Below, one piece after another: positions 32,444 through 42,676 of a stretch of DNA of 64,000 bases. Each line of letters starts with the position of its first letter. The first letter of the stretch is position 1. Origin of the DNA: Bacteroidota bacterium (GTDB lineage: Bacteria > Bacteroidota > Bacteroidia > Bacteroidales > F082); contig WOUZ01000014.1 in assembly GCA_009773165.1 (NCBI GenBank), forward strand, positions 23,962-87,961. The letters are read 5' to 3'. Both the position numbers and the translations under genes were made by a program. A model generated the notes under the pieces. It searched no databases. It worked only from the letters and a program-made list of their open reading frames with translations, and was not told the DNA's origin.

Positions 32444-34348
32444 ATGCAAAAAGGAACAATTGATGTTAAAACAGAAAACATCTTCCCCATTATTAAAAAA
32501 TTCCTCTATTCCGATCATGAAATATTTCTCCGTGAGTTAGTAAGCAATGCTGTTGATGCAACACAAAAACTCAAATCATTTGCTTCTGTAGGTCAATTTA
32601 AGGATGATCTAGGCGACTTAACCATTCAGATTGAAGTTGATAAGAAGAAGAAAACAATTACAATCCGGGATCGTGGTATCGGCATGACACAAGAAGAGGT
32701 TGAGAAATATATCAATCAGATTGCTTTTTCGAGTGCCGAAGAATTTGTAAAGAAATTCAAAACCAAGTCGGAAGCTGAAGCAAACGCCATTATTGGCCAT
32801 TTCGGATTAGGTTTTTACTCATCATTCATGGTATCTGAGCGGGTTGAACTTTTTACAAAAACGTATAAAAAAGGTGGCAGCACCAAGGCAGTTAAATGGG
32901 AATGCGATGGAAGTCCTGAATACACTATCAGCGAAACGGATAAAAAAGACCGTGGAACAGAAATAGTATTGCACATTGATAAAGAAAACACTGAGTTTCT
33001 TGAAGAATATCGTGTACGTGAACTGTTGAACAAATACTGTAAGTTTTTGCCTGTACCAATTCAATTTGGTACAAAAACTGAAGAAGAACCCATTGAAGGT
33101 GAATTAGATAAAGATGGTAACCAAAAAACCAGGTCAGTCGAAAAGCCCTGGATCATTAACAACACCCATCCACTTTGGAAAAAAGCACCATCGGAAAGCG
33201 ACGATGAGGAGTACAAGAAATTCTATCAGGAATTGTATCCGATGAATTTTGATGAACCACTTTTCAATATCCAGTTGAATGTAGATTATCCTTTCAATCT
33301 TACCGGGATCCTGTATTTCCCGAAAGTGAAAAATAACTATGAACTACAGCGTAACAAGATACAACTTTATTCAAATCAGGTGTTTGTAACAGATTCTGTT
33401 GAAGGAATCGTGCCTGATTTTCTTACGCTTTTACATGGTGTGATCGACTCACCGGATATCCCGTTGAATGTGAGCCGCTCTTTTTTGCAGAGTGACCAGA
33501 ATGTAAAGAAAATCTCAAGTCATATCTCTAAGAAAGTTGCCGATAAACTTGAAGAGCTCTTCAAAAAAGATCGAGATGCTTTTGAGAAGAAATGGGATAG
33601 CATTAAAATATTCATACAATATGGAATGATTTCCGATGCCAAATTTTATGAAAGGGCTGAGAAATTTGTACTTCTAAAAAGTGTTGACAGCAAATACTAT
33701 ACGCTGGAAGAATACCGTAGTCATATCGAAAATCTTCAAAAAGACAAGGATAACAAAGTCGTTTATCTTTATACCACTCAGGCCGAAGAGCAGTTTAGTT
33801 ATATCGAAGCCGCTCAATCTAAAGGCTATGATGTTTTATGGATGGATGGCGTTCTTGACGCACATTTTATCAATTCACTTGAACAGAAATTAAGTGATAC
33901 CAGCTTTGTAAGAGTTGATGCCAACACCATTGACAAGCTGATTCAAAAGCAGGAAGCCGAAGTTCCTTCAAAACTGAATGATGATGAGAAAAAGGCTGTG
34001 AAAGAAGCTTTCGAGAAGCTGATAGATACCAAGCAGTTTGATGTGCAGGTTGAACCAATGAGTGAAACTGATGCACCGGTAGTAATTACCCAGAATGAAT
34101 TCATGCGTCGTATGAAGGATATGAATTCTGTTGGAGGCGGAGGGATGATGGGCTTTGGCGATCTACCTGATCATTACAGCCTCATTATCAATCCAAACCA
34201 TACACTTGTTTCCTCTCTTGTCGATAAAGATGAAGCGGCGAAGAATAAGGTAATTCTTCATCTCTACGATCTTGCCCGGCTTTCAAAAAATCTGCTGAAA
34301 GGCAAAGAGCTGAGCGACTTTATCAAGAGAAGTCAGGAAAGCCTGTAG
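32444..34348 (+). CDS. htpG: Molecular chaperone HtpG (Hsp90)
   Basis: About 634 residues. It is the ATP-driven cytosolic Hsp90 chaperone. The N-terminal GHKL ATPase domain shows ELVSNAVDA (catalytic Glu and metal-binding Asn), RDRGIGMT and GHFGLGFYSSF. The middle domain carries LYSNQVFVTD and NVSRSFLQ with the catalytic Arg. The C-terminal dimerisation domain is complete. The start is ATG 32444 (MQKGTIDVKTE), matching the family, rather than TTG 32435. A strong terminator follows. Confidence 0.97.
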   Translation: MQKGTIDVKTENIFPIIKKFLYSDHEIFLRELVSNAVDATQKLKSFASVGQFKDDLGDLTIQIEVDKKKKTITIRDRGIGMTQEEVEKYINQIAFSSAEEFVKKFKTKSEAEANAIIGHFGLGFYSSFMVSERVELFTKTYKKGGSTKAVKWECDGSPEYTISETDKKDRGTEIVLHIDKENTEFLEEYRVRELLNKYCKFLPVPIQFGTKTEEEPIEGELDKDGNQKTRSVEKPWIINNTHPLWKKAPSESDDEEYKKFYQELYPMNFDEPLFNIQLNVDYPFNLTGILYFPKVKNNYELQRNKIQLYSNQVFVTDSVEGIVPDFLTLLHGVIDSPDIPLNVSRSFLQSDQNVKKISSHISKKVADKLEELFKKDRDAFEKKWDSIKIFIQYGMISDAKFYERAEKFVLLKSVDSKYYTLEEYRSHIENLQKDKDNKVVYLYTTQAEEQFSYIEAAQSKGYDVLWMDGVLDAHFINSLEQKLSDTSFVRVDANTIDKLIQKQEAEVPSKLNDDEKKAVKEAFEKLIDTKQFDVQVEPMSETDAPVVITQNEFMRRMKDMNSVGGGGMMGFGDLPDHYSLIINPNHTLVSSLVDKDEAAKNKVILHLYDLARLSKNLLKGKELSDFIKRSQESL

Positions 34349-34369
34349 GTTCAACAAAAATAATTTTGA

Positions 34370-34409
34370 AGCAAAAGGTTTGATTTCTTGAACCTTTTGC
34401 TCTTTTTTT
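34370..34409 (+). terminator. Terminator of htpG
   Basis: AGCAAAAGGTT pairs with AACCTTTTGCT around a 10-nt loop, followed by seven T residues. The longest open frame of the next gene would start inside this hairpin, so it is not used. Confidence 0.93.
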
Positions 34410-34447
34410 ATAAGAAAAGTTTACTTTTACACACAAATATTTGTAAA

Positions 34448-35038
34448 ATGAAAAAAACCCTTATCATCATTGCTGTAATTGCAGTTGTAATTTTGCTCTT
34501 CTACAGCTTTTTCAAGAATACATACAACACCATGGTTCAGAATGGTGAACAGGTTGATGCTCAGTGGGCACAGGTAGAAAATGTGTACCAGCGCCGGGCT
34601 GATCTTATTCCAAACCTTGTGAACACCGTAAAAGGTTATGCTGCTCATGAGCAGGAAGTGCTCACAGGCGTGATCGAAGCACGAGCAAAAGCAACCTCAG
34701 TAAACCTTAATGCTGAGAACCTCACCGAAGCAAACATGAAGGCTTTCCAGCAAGCGCAGGAAGGTCTTAGCGGCGCTCTTTCCCGGCTTATGGTCGTAGT
34801 AGAGCGGTATCCTGACCTCAAAGCAAATCAGAACTTCCTTGAGTTGCAGGCTCAGCTGGAAGGAACAGAAAACAGAATCACTGTTGAGCGTCAGAAATTT
34901 AACGAAACAACAAGGGTGTACAACACCTATATTAAATCTTTCCCACAGAATTTCCTTGCAAGTATGTTTGGGTTTGCGGCCAAGCCTTATTTTGAAGCTG
35001 TTGCCGGCGCAGAAGCTGCTCCAAAAGTGGAATTTTAA
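34448..35038 (+). CDS. lemA: LemA family protein
   Basis: About 196 residues from ATG 34448, with one N-terminal membrane helix (TLIIIAVIAVVILLFYSFF) and a long helical domain outside. The family hallmark is VDAQWAQVENVYQRRADLIPNLVNTVKGYA. LemA proteins sit in the inner membrane with an extended helical bundle; their biochemical role is unsettled. The next two genes encode TPM-domain proteins, the standard partners, so a common membrane-protein quality or stress role is likely. An upstream start at 34388 falls inside the htpG terminator and is rejected. Confidence 0.93.
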   Translation: MKKTLIIIAVIAVVILLFYSFFKNTYNTMVQNGEQVDAQWAQVENVYQRRADLIPNLVNTVKGYAAHEQEVLTGVIEARAKATSVNLNAENLTEANMKAFQQAQEGLSGALSRLMVVVERYPDLKANQNFLELQAQLEGTENRITVERQKFNETTRVYNTYIKSFPQNFLASMFGFAAKPYFEAVAGAEAAPKVEF

Positions 35039-35048
35039 ATAAATCACC

Positions 35049-35489
35049 ATGCCAAATGCTCAACTTTTTTTCAGCAAACAAGAGAAGGAAGCCATAAAGG
35101 CTGCAATCCTGAAAGCTGAATTCAACACTTCAGGCGAAATTCGTATTCATATTGAAAATTCCTGTAAGGGAGATGTGCTTGACAGAGCAGCTTTTTTATT
35201 CTCAGAATTGGGAATGATTAAAACCGAACTTCGCAACGGCGTGCTGTTTTATCTTGCTGTAAAAGATAGAAAGTTTGCAGTTATAGGCGATATGGGTATA
35301 AATGCTTTGGTAGAAGAAAATTTCTGGGTTGAAATTAAACATACCATGGCTGCACATTTTAAACAATCTTCTTTTGCAGATGGTTTGATAGCCGGTATTG
35401 AAATGACTGGTCAAAAACTAAAGAAGCATTTTCCATTCCAAAAAGACGATTTAAATGAATTATCTGATGAAATCTCTTTCAATTCATAA
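35049..35489 (+). CDS. TPM-domain protein, soluble form
   Basis: A 146-residue protein consisting of a single TPM (TLP18.3/Psb32/MOLO-1) domain, with TSGEIRIHIE and NGVLFYLAVKDRKFAVIGDMGIN as its core. It has no signal peptide or clear membrane helix, in contrast to its neighbour. The gene starts 10 bp after lemA and overlaps the next TPM gene by 35 bp, indicating tight co-expression. Function unknown. Confidence 0.82.
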   Translation: MPNAQLFFSKQEKEAIKAAILKAEFNTSGEIRIHIENSCKGDVLDRAAFLFSELGMIKTELRNGVLFYLAVKDRKFAVIGDMGINALVEENFWVEIKHTMAAHFKQSSFADGLIAGIEMTGQKLKKHFPFQKDDLNELSDEISFNS

Positions 35490-36282
35490 AAAGGCAAAAC
35501 GAATAACAAGCTTTCTCTTATTGCTGATTTTCTCGCTGATAAGTAGTAGTTTGTATTCACAAGAGTTGCCTCAACCATCTAATCCACCAAGGCTGGTGAA
35601 TGACTTAGCTGGTATTCTTGGTAGCGCAGAGGTGCAGCAGCTTGAAAGCAAATTGGTAAATTACAATGATACCACTTCAACCCAAATTCTGGTTTTGATT
35701 ATCAATGATCTGAACGGTTATGATGTGGCTGATTATGCCTATCGTATTGGTGAAACATGGGGTGTTGGCAAAAAAGGGCAAAACAACGGAGCTGTAATTA
35801 TTGTAAAGCCCAAAACCGACAGGTCAAAAGGGAAAGCCTACATTGCAACAGGTTATGGACTCGAAGGAGTGATACCAGATGCTCTTGCCAAACGAATTGT
35901 TGAAAAGGAAATGATACCTGCATTTATGTCAGGAGATTATTATGGTGGGATCGATAAAGCGGTTGATACAATGATTGGGCTGGCTTCAGGCCTTTATTCC
36001 GCTGATCAGTATGATGGTAAAGCAAACGGCTCATGGATAGGAGTAGTTATAATTCTTATCATTTTGCTCATTATGTTCCGTTCGTCCAAATCCAATACAA
36101 GTATAGGAAGTGCGCCAAGTGGATCGTTATGGGCGGCATTATGGCTTGCCAGTCAGGCAAACCGAAGTCATTCAGGAAGCTGGGGAGGATTCACCGGTGG
36201 ATCGGGAGGTTCGGGTGGAGGCGGTTTTGGTGGTTTTGGCGGCGGCAGCTTTGGCGGCGGTGGCGCTGGAGGAAGTTGGTAA
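35455..36282 (+). CDS. Exported TPM-domain protein with Gly-rich tail (YgcG-like)
   Basis: A 275-residue protein with a signal peptide (SFLLLLIFSLISSSLYSQ) and a TPM domain at about 40-180 (LVNDLAGIL, VLIINDL, GVGKKGQNNGAVIIV, YIATGYGLEGVIPD). A membrane helix lies at about 195-210. The tail is rich in Gly, Ser and Phe and ends GGGGAGGSW, as in YgcG-type proteins. It is probably anchored with the TPM domain in the periplasm. Met5 (35467) is an alternative start. Third gene of the lemA operon. Confidence 0.88.
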   Translation: MNYLMKSLSIHKKAKRITSFLLLLIFSLISSSLYSQELPQPSNPPRLVNDLAGILGSAEVQQLESKLVNYNDTTSTQILVLIINDLNGYDVADYAYRIGETWGVGKKGQNNGAVIIVKPKTDRSKGKAYIATGYGLEGVIPDALAKRIVEKEMIPAFMSGDYYGGIDKAVDTMIGLASGLYSADQYDGKANGSWIGVVIILIILLIMFRSSKSNTSIGSAPSGSLWAALWLASQANRSHSGSWGGFTGGSGGSGGGGFGGFGGGSFGGGGAGGSW

Positions 36283-36337
36283 TGCAAAAATAAATTGCTT
36301 TAATTGTTATTTTTTAAATAACTGATAAATAATGAAT

Positions 36338-36372
36338 TACAGTCGACTTGTGAAAGTCGACTGTTTTTTTTT
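36338..36372 (+). terminator. Terminator of the lemA operon
   Basis: ACAGTCGACT and AGTCGACTGT form a perfect 10-bp stem with a 6-nt loop, followed by nine T residues. Confidence 0.95.
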
Positions 36373-36401
36373 GAAAAAAAATGCCCTTTATTGCTTTTGT
36401 A

Positions 36402-36433
36402 TTGTGGTACTTTCATGCTGAATTGTATATTTG
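36402..36433 (+). promoter_or_regulatory. Promoter for the act operon
   Basis: TTG at 36402-36404, a 21-bp spacer and TATATTTG at 36426-36433. It gives a leader of about 120 nt before actA. Confidence 0.65.
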
Positions 36434-36560
36434 TATGTTAAAAAATCCTAAATTTGAAAACTGTCATTTGAACGAAACGTATCTCTAAATCATAGATAAT
36501 GAGTATTTTGCAACTATTGCACCAAGTTGAACACAAAATTTTTCTAACCAAGCATCACGT

Positions 36561-37775
36561 ATGATGATCATTAATTTACCTTCATCACGCCAAATGAAGC
36601 GTGTAATTACATGGGTTCTTTTCATTGGGCTTGCCACTCTCTTACAGCCGGTCAGCGCTCAAACGCCTGAAGCAGAAAAGAACTTCCAACAATGTAAGGT
36701 CTGCCATAATCTGGAAGGCCCAAAACTAATCGGGCCAAACCTTTCTGGCATTACCGAACGCAGAGAACAGGACTGGCTGATACGCTTTATACGCAACTCA
36801 CAAGAGGTGATCCAATCCGGTGATCCTATTGCTGTGCAAGTGTATGAAGAGAATAACAAAATTCCAATGCCTCCGCACAACCTTACCGATGAGCAAATCA
36901 TCGATATTTTGATGTATATCAAAAGTGGAGGTAAAGTTGACCCAAAGTATGCCGTTGCTGAACCTGCCAACGATGAGTTGAAAGCACAGGAAGCACTGGC
37001 AGCACAGATGGAGGCTGAACAAGAAGCCCGCGAAGAACGGCTGATTGGGATTGAAAGAGATGCTAACCGTAACTTTGGAACTACTTTCTTCATCACAATC
37101 ATTATCCTGATAGTTGTTCTCATCGATCTCTTCATTACTAAAGTAATCAAGGCAAAGTTTGTTCATTCAACACTGATTCTCGTCGGGTTGTTTATCATCG
37201 GTGAAATAATGTATAAGGAAGCTGCGGGTTTAGGACGCCAGCAATATTACCAACCTGAGCAACCTATCTGGTTCTCACATAAGGTGCATGCCGGGCAGAA
37301 CCAAATCGACTGTAAATATTGCCACACTGCAGCTGATTACAGCAAAAGTGCCGGGATACCTTCAGTGAATGTCTGTATGAACTGTCACCATGTGGTTAAA
37401 CAAGGAAAGATTACCGGCACTGAGCAGATTGCAAAAATTCAGCAAGCCTGGGATAGTGGCGAACCTATACAATGGGTGCGCATTCATAACCTTCCTGACC
37501 ATGTGTTTTTCAGCCATCAGCAACATGTTAATTCCGGGAAACTCGATTGCGCTGAATGCCATGGAGAGGTTAACACAATGCATGAAGTTATGCAGGTGAA
37601 AGACCTAAGCATGGGCTGGTGCCTTGATTGTCATCGCAAAACTGAAGTTCAGTTTGCTGACAACGCTTTTTTTACTACCTACGAAAAAATGCATGAGCAA
37701 TTTAAAAATGGTGAAGTGAAAAAAGTTACAGCCGACATGCTGGGCGGTGGTGATTGTATGAAATGTCATTATTAA
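36561..37775 (+). CDS. actA: Alternative complex III subunit ActA, six-haem cytochrome
   Basis: A 404-residue periplasmic cytochrome subunit of quinol:cytochrome c oxidoreductase (alternative complex III). A signal sequence (about 14-33) is followed by a class I-like cytochrome domain with CKVCH at 45-49. A Glu/Ala-rich helix and two membrane segments (about 173-192 and 203-217) come next. A multihaem domain with CxxCH at 251, 272, 330, 354 and 399 completes the chain. The described ActA core is pentahaem; the N-terminal haem domain makes six motifs here. The start among Met1, Met2 and Met12 is uncertain. First gene of actABCD-F-E. Confidence 0.92.
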   Translation: MMIINLPSSRQMKRVITWVLFIGLATLLQPVSAQTPEAEKNFQQCKVCHNLEGPKLIGPNLSGITERREQDWLIRFIRNSQEVIQSGDPIAVQVYEENNKIPMPPHNLTDEQIIDILMYIKSGGKVDPKYAVAEPANDELKAQEALAAQMEAEQEAREERLIGIERDANRNFGTTFFITIIILIVVLIDLFITKVIKAKFVHSTLILVGLFIIGEIMYKEAAGLGRQQYYQPEQPIWFSHKVHAGQNQIDCKYCHTAADYSKSAGIPSVNVCMNCHHVVKQGKITGTEQIAKIQQAWDSGEPIQWVRIHNLPDHVFFSHQQHVNSGKLDCAECHGEVNTMHEVMQVKDLSMGWCLDCHRKTEVQFADNAFFTTYEKMHEQFKNGEVKKVTADMLGGGDCMKCHY

Positions 37776-37797
37776 CATACCAAAGAAAACATTCTTA

Positions 37798-40779
37798 ATG
37801 GAAAATAAGTATTTTAAAAGCTTGGAAGAGCTCAGAGTAGACCCTTCAAGGGAGCTTGAAGAGCAATCAGCTGGTGACAAGTCCTTTATTCTGAAATTGC
37901 AACGTGAGTCTGCAGCTTTGCCACCAACATCGCGTCGTGATTTTCTCAAAGCATTTGGTTTTACAATTGCTTCAGCTGCTGTGGCTTCATCATGTGAACA
38001 ACCCGTCAGAAAGGCTATACCTTTCCTCATTCAACCCGAAAGCATCATACCTGGAAAAGCTTCCTATTATGCTTCAACCTTTTATGATGGTATTGAATAT
38101 AGCAGTGTGTTGGTAAAAGTACGCGATGGCAGACCTATCAAAATTGAAGGTAATAGCCTTTCATCAGTAACTAAAGGTGGAACAAACGCCCGCACACAGG
38201 CTTCTGTTTTAAATCTGTATGATAATGCACGTTATAAAACTCCACTAAAAGATGGGAGTGAAACATCTTGGGAACAAGTTGATGCTGAGGTAGTTGGTAA
38301 GCTGAAGGAAATTAACAATCGCAATGGAAAGATCGTTTTACTTTCTTCTTCAGTAATTAGCCCTTCTACAACAGCAGCAATTGAAGAGTTTGCACAGGTT
38401 TTTCCGGTTGTTCAGCATGTAGAATATGATGTGATTTCTGCCTCAGGAATTTTAGAAGCTAATCATGCATCTTTTGGACAGGCATTTGTACCTTCATACC
38501 GTTTTGACAAAGCAGATCTCATCGTTTCTTTCGATGCTGATTTTCTTGGAAGCTGGCTTTCTCCTGTTGAGTATACGAAACAGTATGTCAAGAACAGAAA
38601 GTTGGTCGATGGCCAGAAAAAGATGTCACGACATATACAGTTCGAAGGCACAATGTCGCTCACAGGAACCAATGCCGATTACAGAGTTCAAATGAGGCCT
38701 TCGCACCAAAAACTTGTTTTAGCGAATCTTTTGAATGAACTTAAGGCTCTTAATGGTGAGTTAAAAGCAAGCATGCCTGAAGTATCACAAGATGTTAAAA
38801 GTCTGGCTGCTGAATTAATGAAACATAAATCGGCATCTTTGGTAGTTTGTGGAAGCAATAATAAAAAAACACAACTACTGGTCAACGAAATCAATAACCT
38901 GTTAGGTAATTATAGCGTGACAATTGAAACTGATGTGATTTTAAAATCTCGTCAGGGAATCGATTCACGAATGACACAGTTGGTTAGCGAGATGAATGAA
39001 GGGAAAGTTGATGCACTTATTGTGCTCGACGTCAACCCTCTCTATGATTATCCTGAAGTAACAAAATTTGCAGAAGGCTTAAAAAAGGTAGGTTTAACTG
39101 TCTCAATGCCAGTAGTTACTGATGAAACCTCTGCTGCTGTAACTTATATTTGTCCTGATCATCATTACCTGGAAGCATGGAATGACGCGGAAATAAAAAC
39201 AGGATTCTACTCATTGGCTCAACCTGCTATCCGGCCAATTTTTAATACCCGTGCTGCACAGGAATCATTGTTGCGCTGGGCTGGAAACACAACTGATTTC
39301 AGAGCCTATATCAGCAATTATTGGGAAAAGAATATTTATCCCAAAACAGATGGATTGTTTGGTTTTACCGCATTCTGGAATAAATGTTTACACGATGGAA
39401 TATTTGAATCAGGTGAAAAGGATTTAGTGCCTATAGCCTATACCAATGCAGCTTCTATTGAAGCATTTGAATCTGCAAAAGGTAGTTCTGCAGGCGATGT
39501 CATTGACCTTGTGTTATACAGCAACGTAAGTGTTGGCTCAGGTAAGCATGCTAATAACCCATGGCTACAGGAGTTACCCGATCCCGTTACAAAAGCTTGT
39601 TGGGACAATTACATTATGATTTCTCCGCGTTTAGCAGATGAGCTGAATGTTGTTGATGAACAATTGGTGTCAATTAATGGTAGTGTCACTTTACCTGTAA
39701 TCGTTCAGCCGGGCCAGGAATACAAAACGGTAGCAGTGGCTCTGGGTTATGGTCGGCAGCAAACTGGCGTGCCTGCCAATGGTGTTGGAAAGAATCTATA
39801 CCCAATGCTATCTTTGATAGAAGGTACTAAATCGTTTGATGTGTATGATGTTCAGCTGGCTGTTGAAGCAGGAACTTATCCTTTGGCAAAAACGCAATCA
39901 CATCATTCAATGGAAGGAAGAGAGCTGATCAGAGATACCTCTTTGGAAGCTTATCTTGAAGATCCTCAATCTGGTAATGAAACTCGACTTGAAGTTAAGA
40001 AACACCTAAAATCATTATACCCTGAAGCTACGTTTGATGGTTTGCATTGGGGGATGGCCATTGATTTGAATGCTTGTACAGGTTGTAACGCTTGCGTTGT
40101 TGCTTGTTCCTCTGAGAATAATGTGCCCGTTGTAGGTAAAGAGCAGGTCATCGCTTCGCGTGAAATGCACTGGATTCGTATAGACCGTTATTACAAAGGT
40201 GATCCAAACGATCCTGAGGTTGTTCGTCAACCAGTTATGTGTCAGCATTGCGATAACGCACCGTGTGAAAATGTTTGTCCTGTTGCTGCTACAACACATT
40301 CCAATGAAGGACTCAATCAGATGGCATACAACAGGTGTATTGGAACACGCTATTGCGCTAATAACTGCCCTTACAAAGTGCGTCGTTTTAATTTCCTTGA
40401 TTATACAGGAGCTGACTCTTTCACAGGAAACACGTATGACCCAACAGATATGACAACAGATTTAAGACGTCTTGTTCTTAATCCGGATGTCACCACCCGT
40501 GCAAAAGGGGTCATTGAAAAATGCTCATTTTGTGTTCAACGTATTCAGGAGAAGAAACTTGTTGCAAAAACAGAAGACCGTCAGCTCCGTGATGGAGAGG
40601 TTGTTCCAGCTTGTGCGCAAGCGTGTCCTGCAGAAGCGATCGTTTTTGGTAACCTTAACGATAAGAATAGCAAAGTTTCTCAATATTTTGCCAGCGAACG
40701 CAACTATCACCTTTTGGAGGAAATTCATACCTTGCCTTCAGTAGGTTACCTTACCAAAGTAAAAAACAAAACCGTATAA
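37798..40779 (+). CDS. actB: Alternative complex III subunit ActB, molybdopterin-like/iron-sulfur protein
   Basis: A 993-residue peripheral subunit on the periplasmic side. A twin-arginine signal (SRRDFLKAFGFTIASAA, about 42-58) ends in a lipobox-like SSC. The large domain resembles molybdopterin oxidoreductases, though ActB of this complex is not known to hold molybdenum. From about residue 758 on are four iron-sulfur cluster motifs: CTGCNACVVAC, CQHCDNAPCENVCP, CIGTRYCANNC and CSFC with CAQACP. They pass electrons from quinol toward ActA. The Tat signal fits the tatA gene in this window, as the protein would be folded with its clusters before export. Confidence 0.94.
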   Translation: MENKYFKSLEELRVDPSRELEEQSAGDKSFILKLQRESAALPPTSRRDFLKAFGFTIASAAVASSCEQPVRKAIPFLIQPESIIPGKASYYASTFYDGIEYSSVLVKVRDGRPIKIEGNSLSSVTKGGTNARTQASVLNLYDNARYKTPLKDGSETSWEQVDAEVVGKLKEINNRNGKIVLLSSSVISPSTTAAIEEFAQVFPVVQHVEYDVISASGILEANHASFGQAFVPSYRFDKADLIVSFDADFLGSWLSPVEYTKQYVKNRKLVDGQKKMSRHIQFEGTMSLTGTNADYRVQMRPSHQKLVLANLLNELKALNGELKASMPEVSQDVKSLAAELMKHKSASLVVCGSNNKKTQLLVNEINNLLGNYSVTIETDVILKSRQGIDSRMTQLVSEMNEGKVDALIVLDVNPLYDYPEVTKFAEGLKKVGLTVSMPVVTDETSAAVTYICPDHHYLEAWNDAEIKTGFYSLAQPAIRPIFNTRAAQESLLRWAGNTTDFRAYISNYWEKNIYPKTDGLFGFTAFWNKCLHDGIFESGEKDLVPIAYTNAASIEAFESAKGSSAGDVIDLVLYSNVSVGSGKHANNPWLQELPDPVTKACWDNYIMISPRLADELNVVDEQLVSINGSVTLPVIVQPGQEYKTVAVALGYGRQQTGVPANGVGKNLYPMLSLIEGTKSFDVYDVQLAVEAGTYPLAKTQSHHSMEGRELIRDTSLEAYLEDPQSGNETRLEVKKHLKSLYPEATFDGLHWGMAIDLNACTGCNACVVACSSENNVPVVGKEQVIASREMHWIRIDRYYKGDPNDPEVVRQPVMCQHCDNAPCENVCPVAATTHSNEGLNQMAYNRCIGTRYCANNCPYKVRRFNFLDYTGADSFTGNTYDPTDMTTDLRRLVLNPDVTTRAKGVIEKCSFCVQRIQEKKLVAKTEDRQLRDGEVVPACAQACPAEAIVFGNLNDKNSKVSQYFASERNYHLLEEIHTLPSVGYLTKVKNKTV

Positions 40780-40795
40780 CTAAAACCAAAGAAGC

Positions 40796-42166
40796 ATGTA
40801 CGTATCTCCACTAAGAGAACCGCTTATCAGAGGGTCAAAGGATTACAGTCAGGTCACCAAAGATATTTTGGCGCCAATGGCAGGTAAGCCTTCCAAATAC
40901 TGGTATATGGGCATTACCCTTTCAGGCGCTGCTGCCCTGTTTGGAGCCTGGGCGACATTTATGACCGTTTATTACGGTATCGGAACATGGGGTTTGAATA
41001 AAACCGTAGGCTGGGCATGGGACATCACCAACTTTGTATGGTGGGTCGGTATTGGTCACGCCGGTACATTTATTTCAGCAATCTTGTTGCTTTTCCGTCA
41101 AAAATGGAGAACCAGCATTAACCGTTCAGCCGAAGCAATGACATTGATTGCTATTGCCTGTGCAGGATTTTTCCCGTTGATACACATGGGACGTCTGTTG
41201 CTTGGATTCTTCATTCTCCCATATCCAAATACCCGTGCTTTATGGGTAAACTTTAACTCACCTTTGTTATGGGACGTTTTTGCTATCACAACTTATCTTC
41301 TTGTATCATTGGTTTTCTGGTATATTGGACTTATACCTGACTTAGGTACAGTGCGTGATAAAGCTTCAAACAAAATTCGTAAAGCGATTTATGGCTTTTT
41401 GAGCTTTGGCTGGACAGGATCTGCAAAACATTGGTCACGCCACGAAACAGTAAGCTTAATTCTTGCCGGTTTGGCAGCGCCACTCGTGCTTTCAGTGCAC
41501 ACAATCGTGAGCTTCGACTTTGCTACCTCAGTAATTCCGGGATGGCATACAACGATTTTCCCTCCTTATTTTGTTTCAGGGGCTGTTTTTTCTGGTTTTG
41601 CGATGGTACTCACCTTGCTTATTGTAACGAGGAAAGCACTTAACCTTGAAGAATACATCACTGTTGGTCATATCGAAAACATGAACAAGGTTATTATTAT
41701 AACCGGTTCGATTGTCGGTATTGCCTATATCACGGAGTTCTTCATGGCATGGTATTCCGGAGTTGAATATGAACAATATGCCTTTATCAACAGAGCTACA
41801 GGACCTTATGCCTGGGCATACTGGATAATGATGACATGTAATGTTATTACTCCTCAGCTTTTCTGGTTCAAAAAAATCAGGACAAATCTGGTAGCAACGT
41901 TCATTATAAGCATCTTCGTAAACATAGGTATGTGGTTTGAGCGTTTTGTAATTGTAGTTACATCTCTTCACCGAGATTATCTGCCATCCAGCTGGGTAAT
42001 GTATAAACCAACAATCGTTGAAATAGGATTGTATGTTGGTACACTTGGGTTGTTCTTCACTTTGTTCCTGCTCTTCATCAGGGTATTCCCGGTGATTGCC
42101 ATTGCTGAAGTCAAGAGTGTTTTAAAATCTTCAGGTGACAATAAAAAAGATTCGCATCATGAATAA
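40796..42166 (+). CDS. actC: Alternative complex III subunit ActC (NrfD-like)
   Basis: A 456-residue integral membrane subunit with about ten helices, NrfD/PsrC family. It binds quinol at the periplasmic side and is the presumed proton-handling core. Landmarks are [28 protein letters not shown] and the later [11 protein letters not shown] and [12 protein letters not shown]. It starts 16 bp after actB, and its stop overlaps the actD start by 8 bp. Confidence 0.94.
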   Translation: MYVSPLREPLIRGSKDYSQVTKDILAPMAGKPSKYWYMGITLSGAAALFGAWATFMTVYYGIGTWGLNKTVGWAWDITNFVWWVGIGHAGTFISAILLLFRQKWRTSINRSAEAMTLIAIACAGFFPLIHMGRLLLGFFILPYPNTRALWVNFNSPLLWDVFAITTYLLVSLVFWYIGLIPDLGTVRDKASNKIRKAIYGFLSFGWTGSAKHWSRHETVSLILAGLAAPLVLSVHTIVSFDFATSVIPGWHTTIFPPYFVSGAVFSGFAMVLTLLIVTRKALNLEEYITVGHIENMNKVIIITGSIVGIAYITEFFMAWYSGVEYEQYAFINRATGPYAWAYWIMMTCNVITPQLFWFKKIRTNLVATFIISIFVNIGMWFERFVIVVTSLHRDYLPSSWVMYKPTIVEIGLYVGTLGLFFTLFLLFIRVFPVIAIAEVKSVLKSSGDNKKDSHHE

Positions 42167-42674
42167 ATATATAACAGCATATTACGACGATGAAGAAGAT
42201 CTCCTCAGGGGATTGAAACAGATCAAAGCCAAAGGTATTGAAGTTGCTGATGTTTTAACACCATTTCCTGTTCATGGTTTGGATAAAGCTTTGGGAATGA
42301 GTCGTTCAAAATTGACTCGGGTAGCTTTTGCCGGTGGTGCTGTTGGGGCTATCATTGGTTTTGGCTTTCAGGCATGGGTTTTCACTCAGGCATATCCGCT
42401 AAATTTCGGCGGAAAACCATTTTTTGCAGTTCCTTCATTTATACCTGTTACATTTGAAATGGCAGTTTTATTTGCAGCTTTCTCGATGGTTTTTGCCTTT
42501 CTTATCAGTAATAAGATTGGCCCCGGAGCTAAAACAGTTATTCATGATGAACGTATTACTGACGATCGGTTTCTTCTGGTTGTAAATGTTCAGGATGAGG
42601 AAAATGCGCACACTATTGAAGCTGTGTTGAACGATGCTGGAGCACATGGTATCACCTTAATAAAGAAAAATTAA
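42159..42674 (+). CDS. actD: Alternative complex III subunit ActD (DUF3341)
   Basis: About 171 residues from ATG 42159, which overlaps the actC stop. DUF3341 membrane subunit with two helices (about 55-75 and 95-120), [18 protein letters not shown] before the first and a ferredoxin-like C-terminal domain. It is a structural subunit of the complex. The longer open frame from 42135 begins inside actC and is not supported. Confidence 0.92.
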   Translation: MNKYITAYYDDEEDLLRGLKQIKAKGIEVADVLTPFPVHGLDKALGMSRSKLTRVAFAGGAVGAIIGFGFQAWVFTQAYPLNFGGKPFFAVPSFIPVTFEMAVLFAAFSMVFAFLISNKIGPGAKTVIHDERITDDRFLLVVNVQDEENAHTIEAVLNDAGAHGITLIKKN

Positions 42675-42676
42675 CC

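Noticed and set aside
37798-40779. Molybdenum-dependent oxidoreductase
   Set aside because: Gene order and the four iron-sulfur motifs identify ActB, whose molybdopterin-like domain is not known to bind the cofactor.
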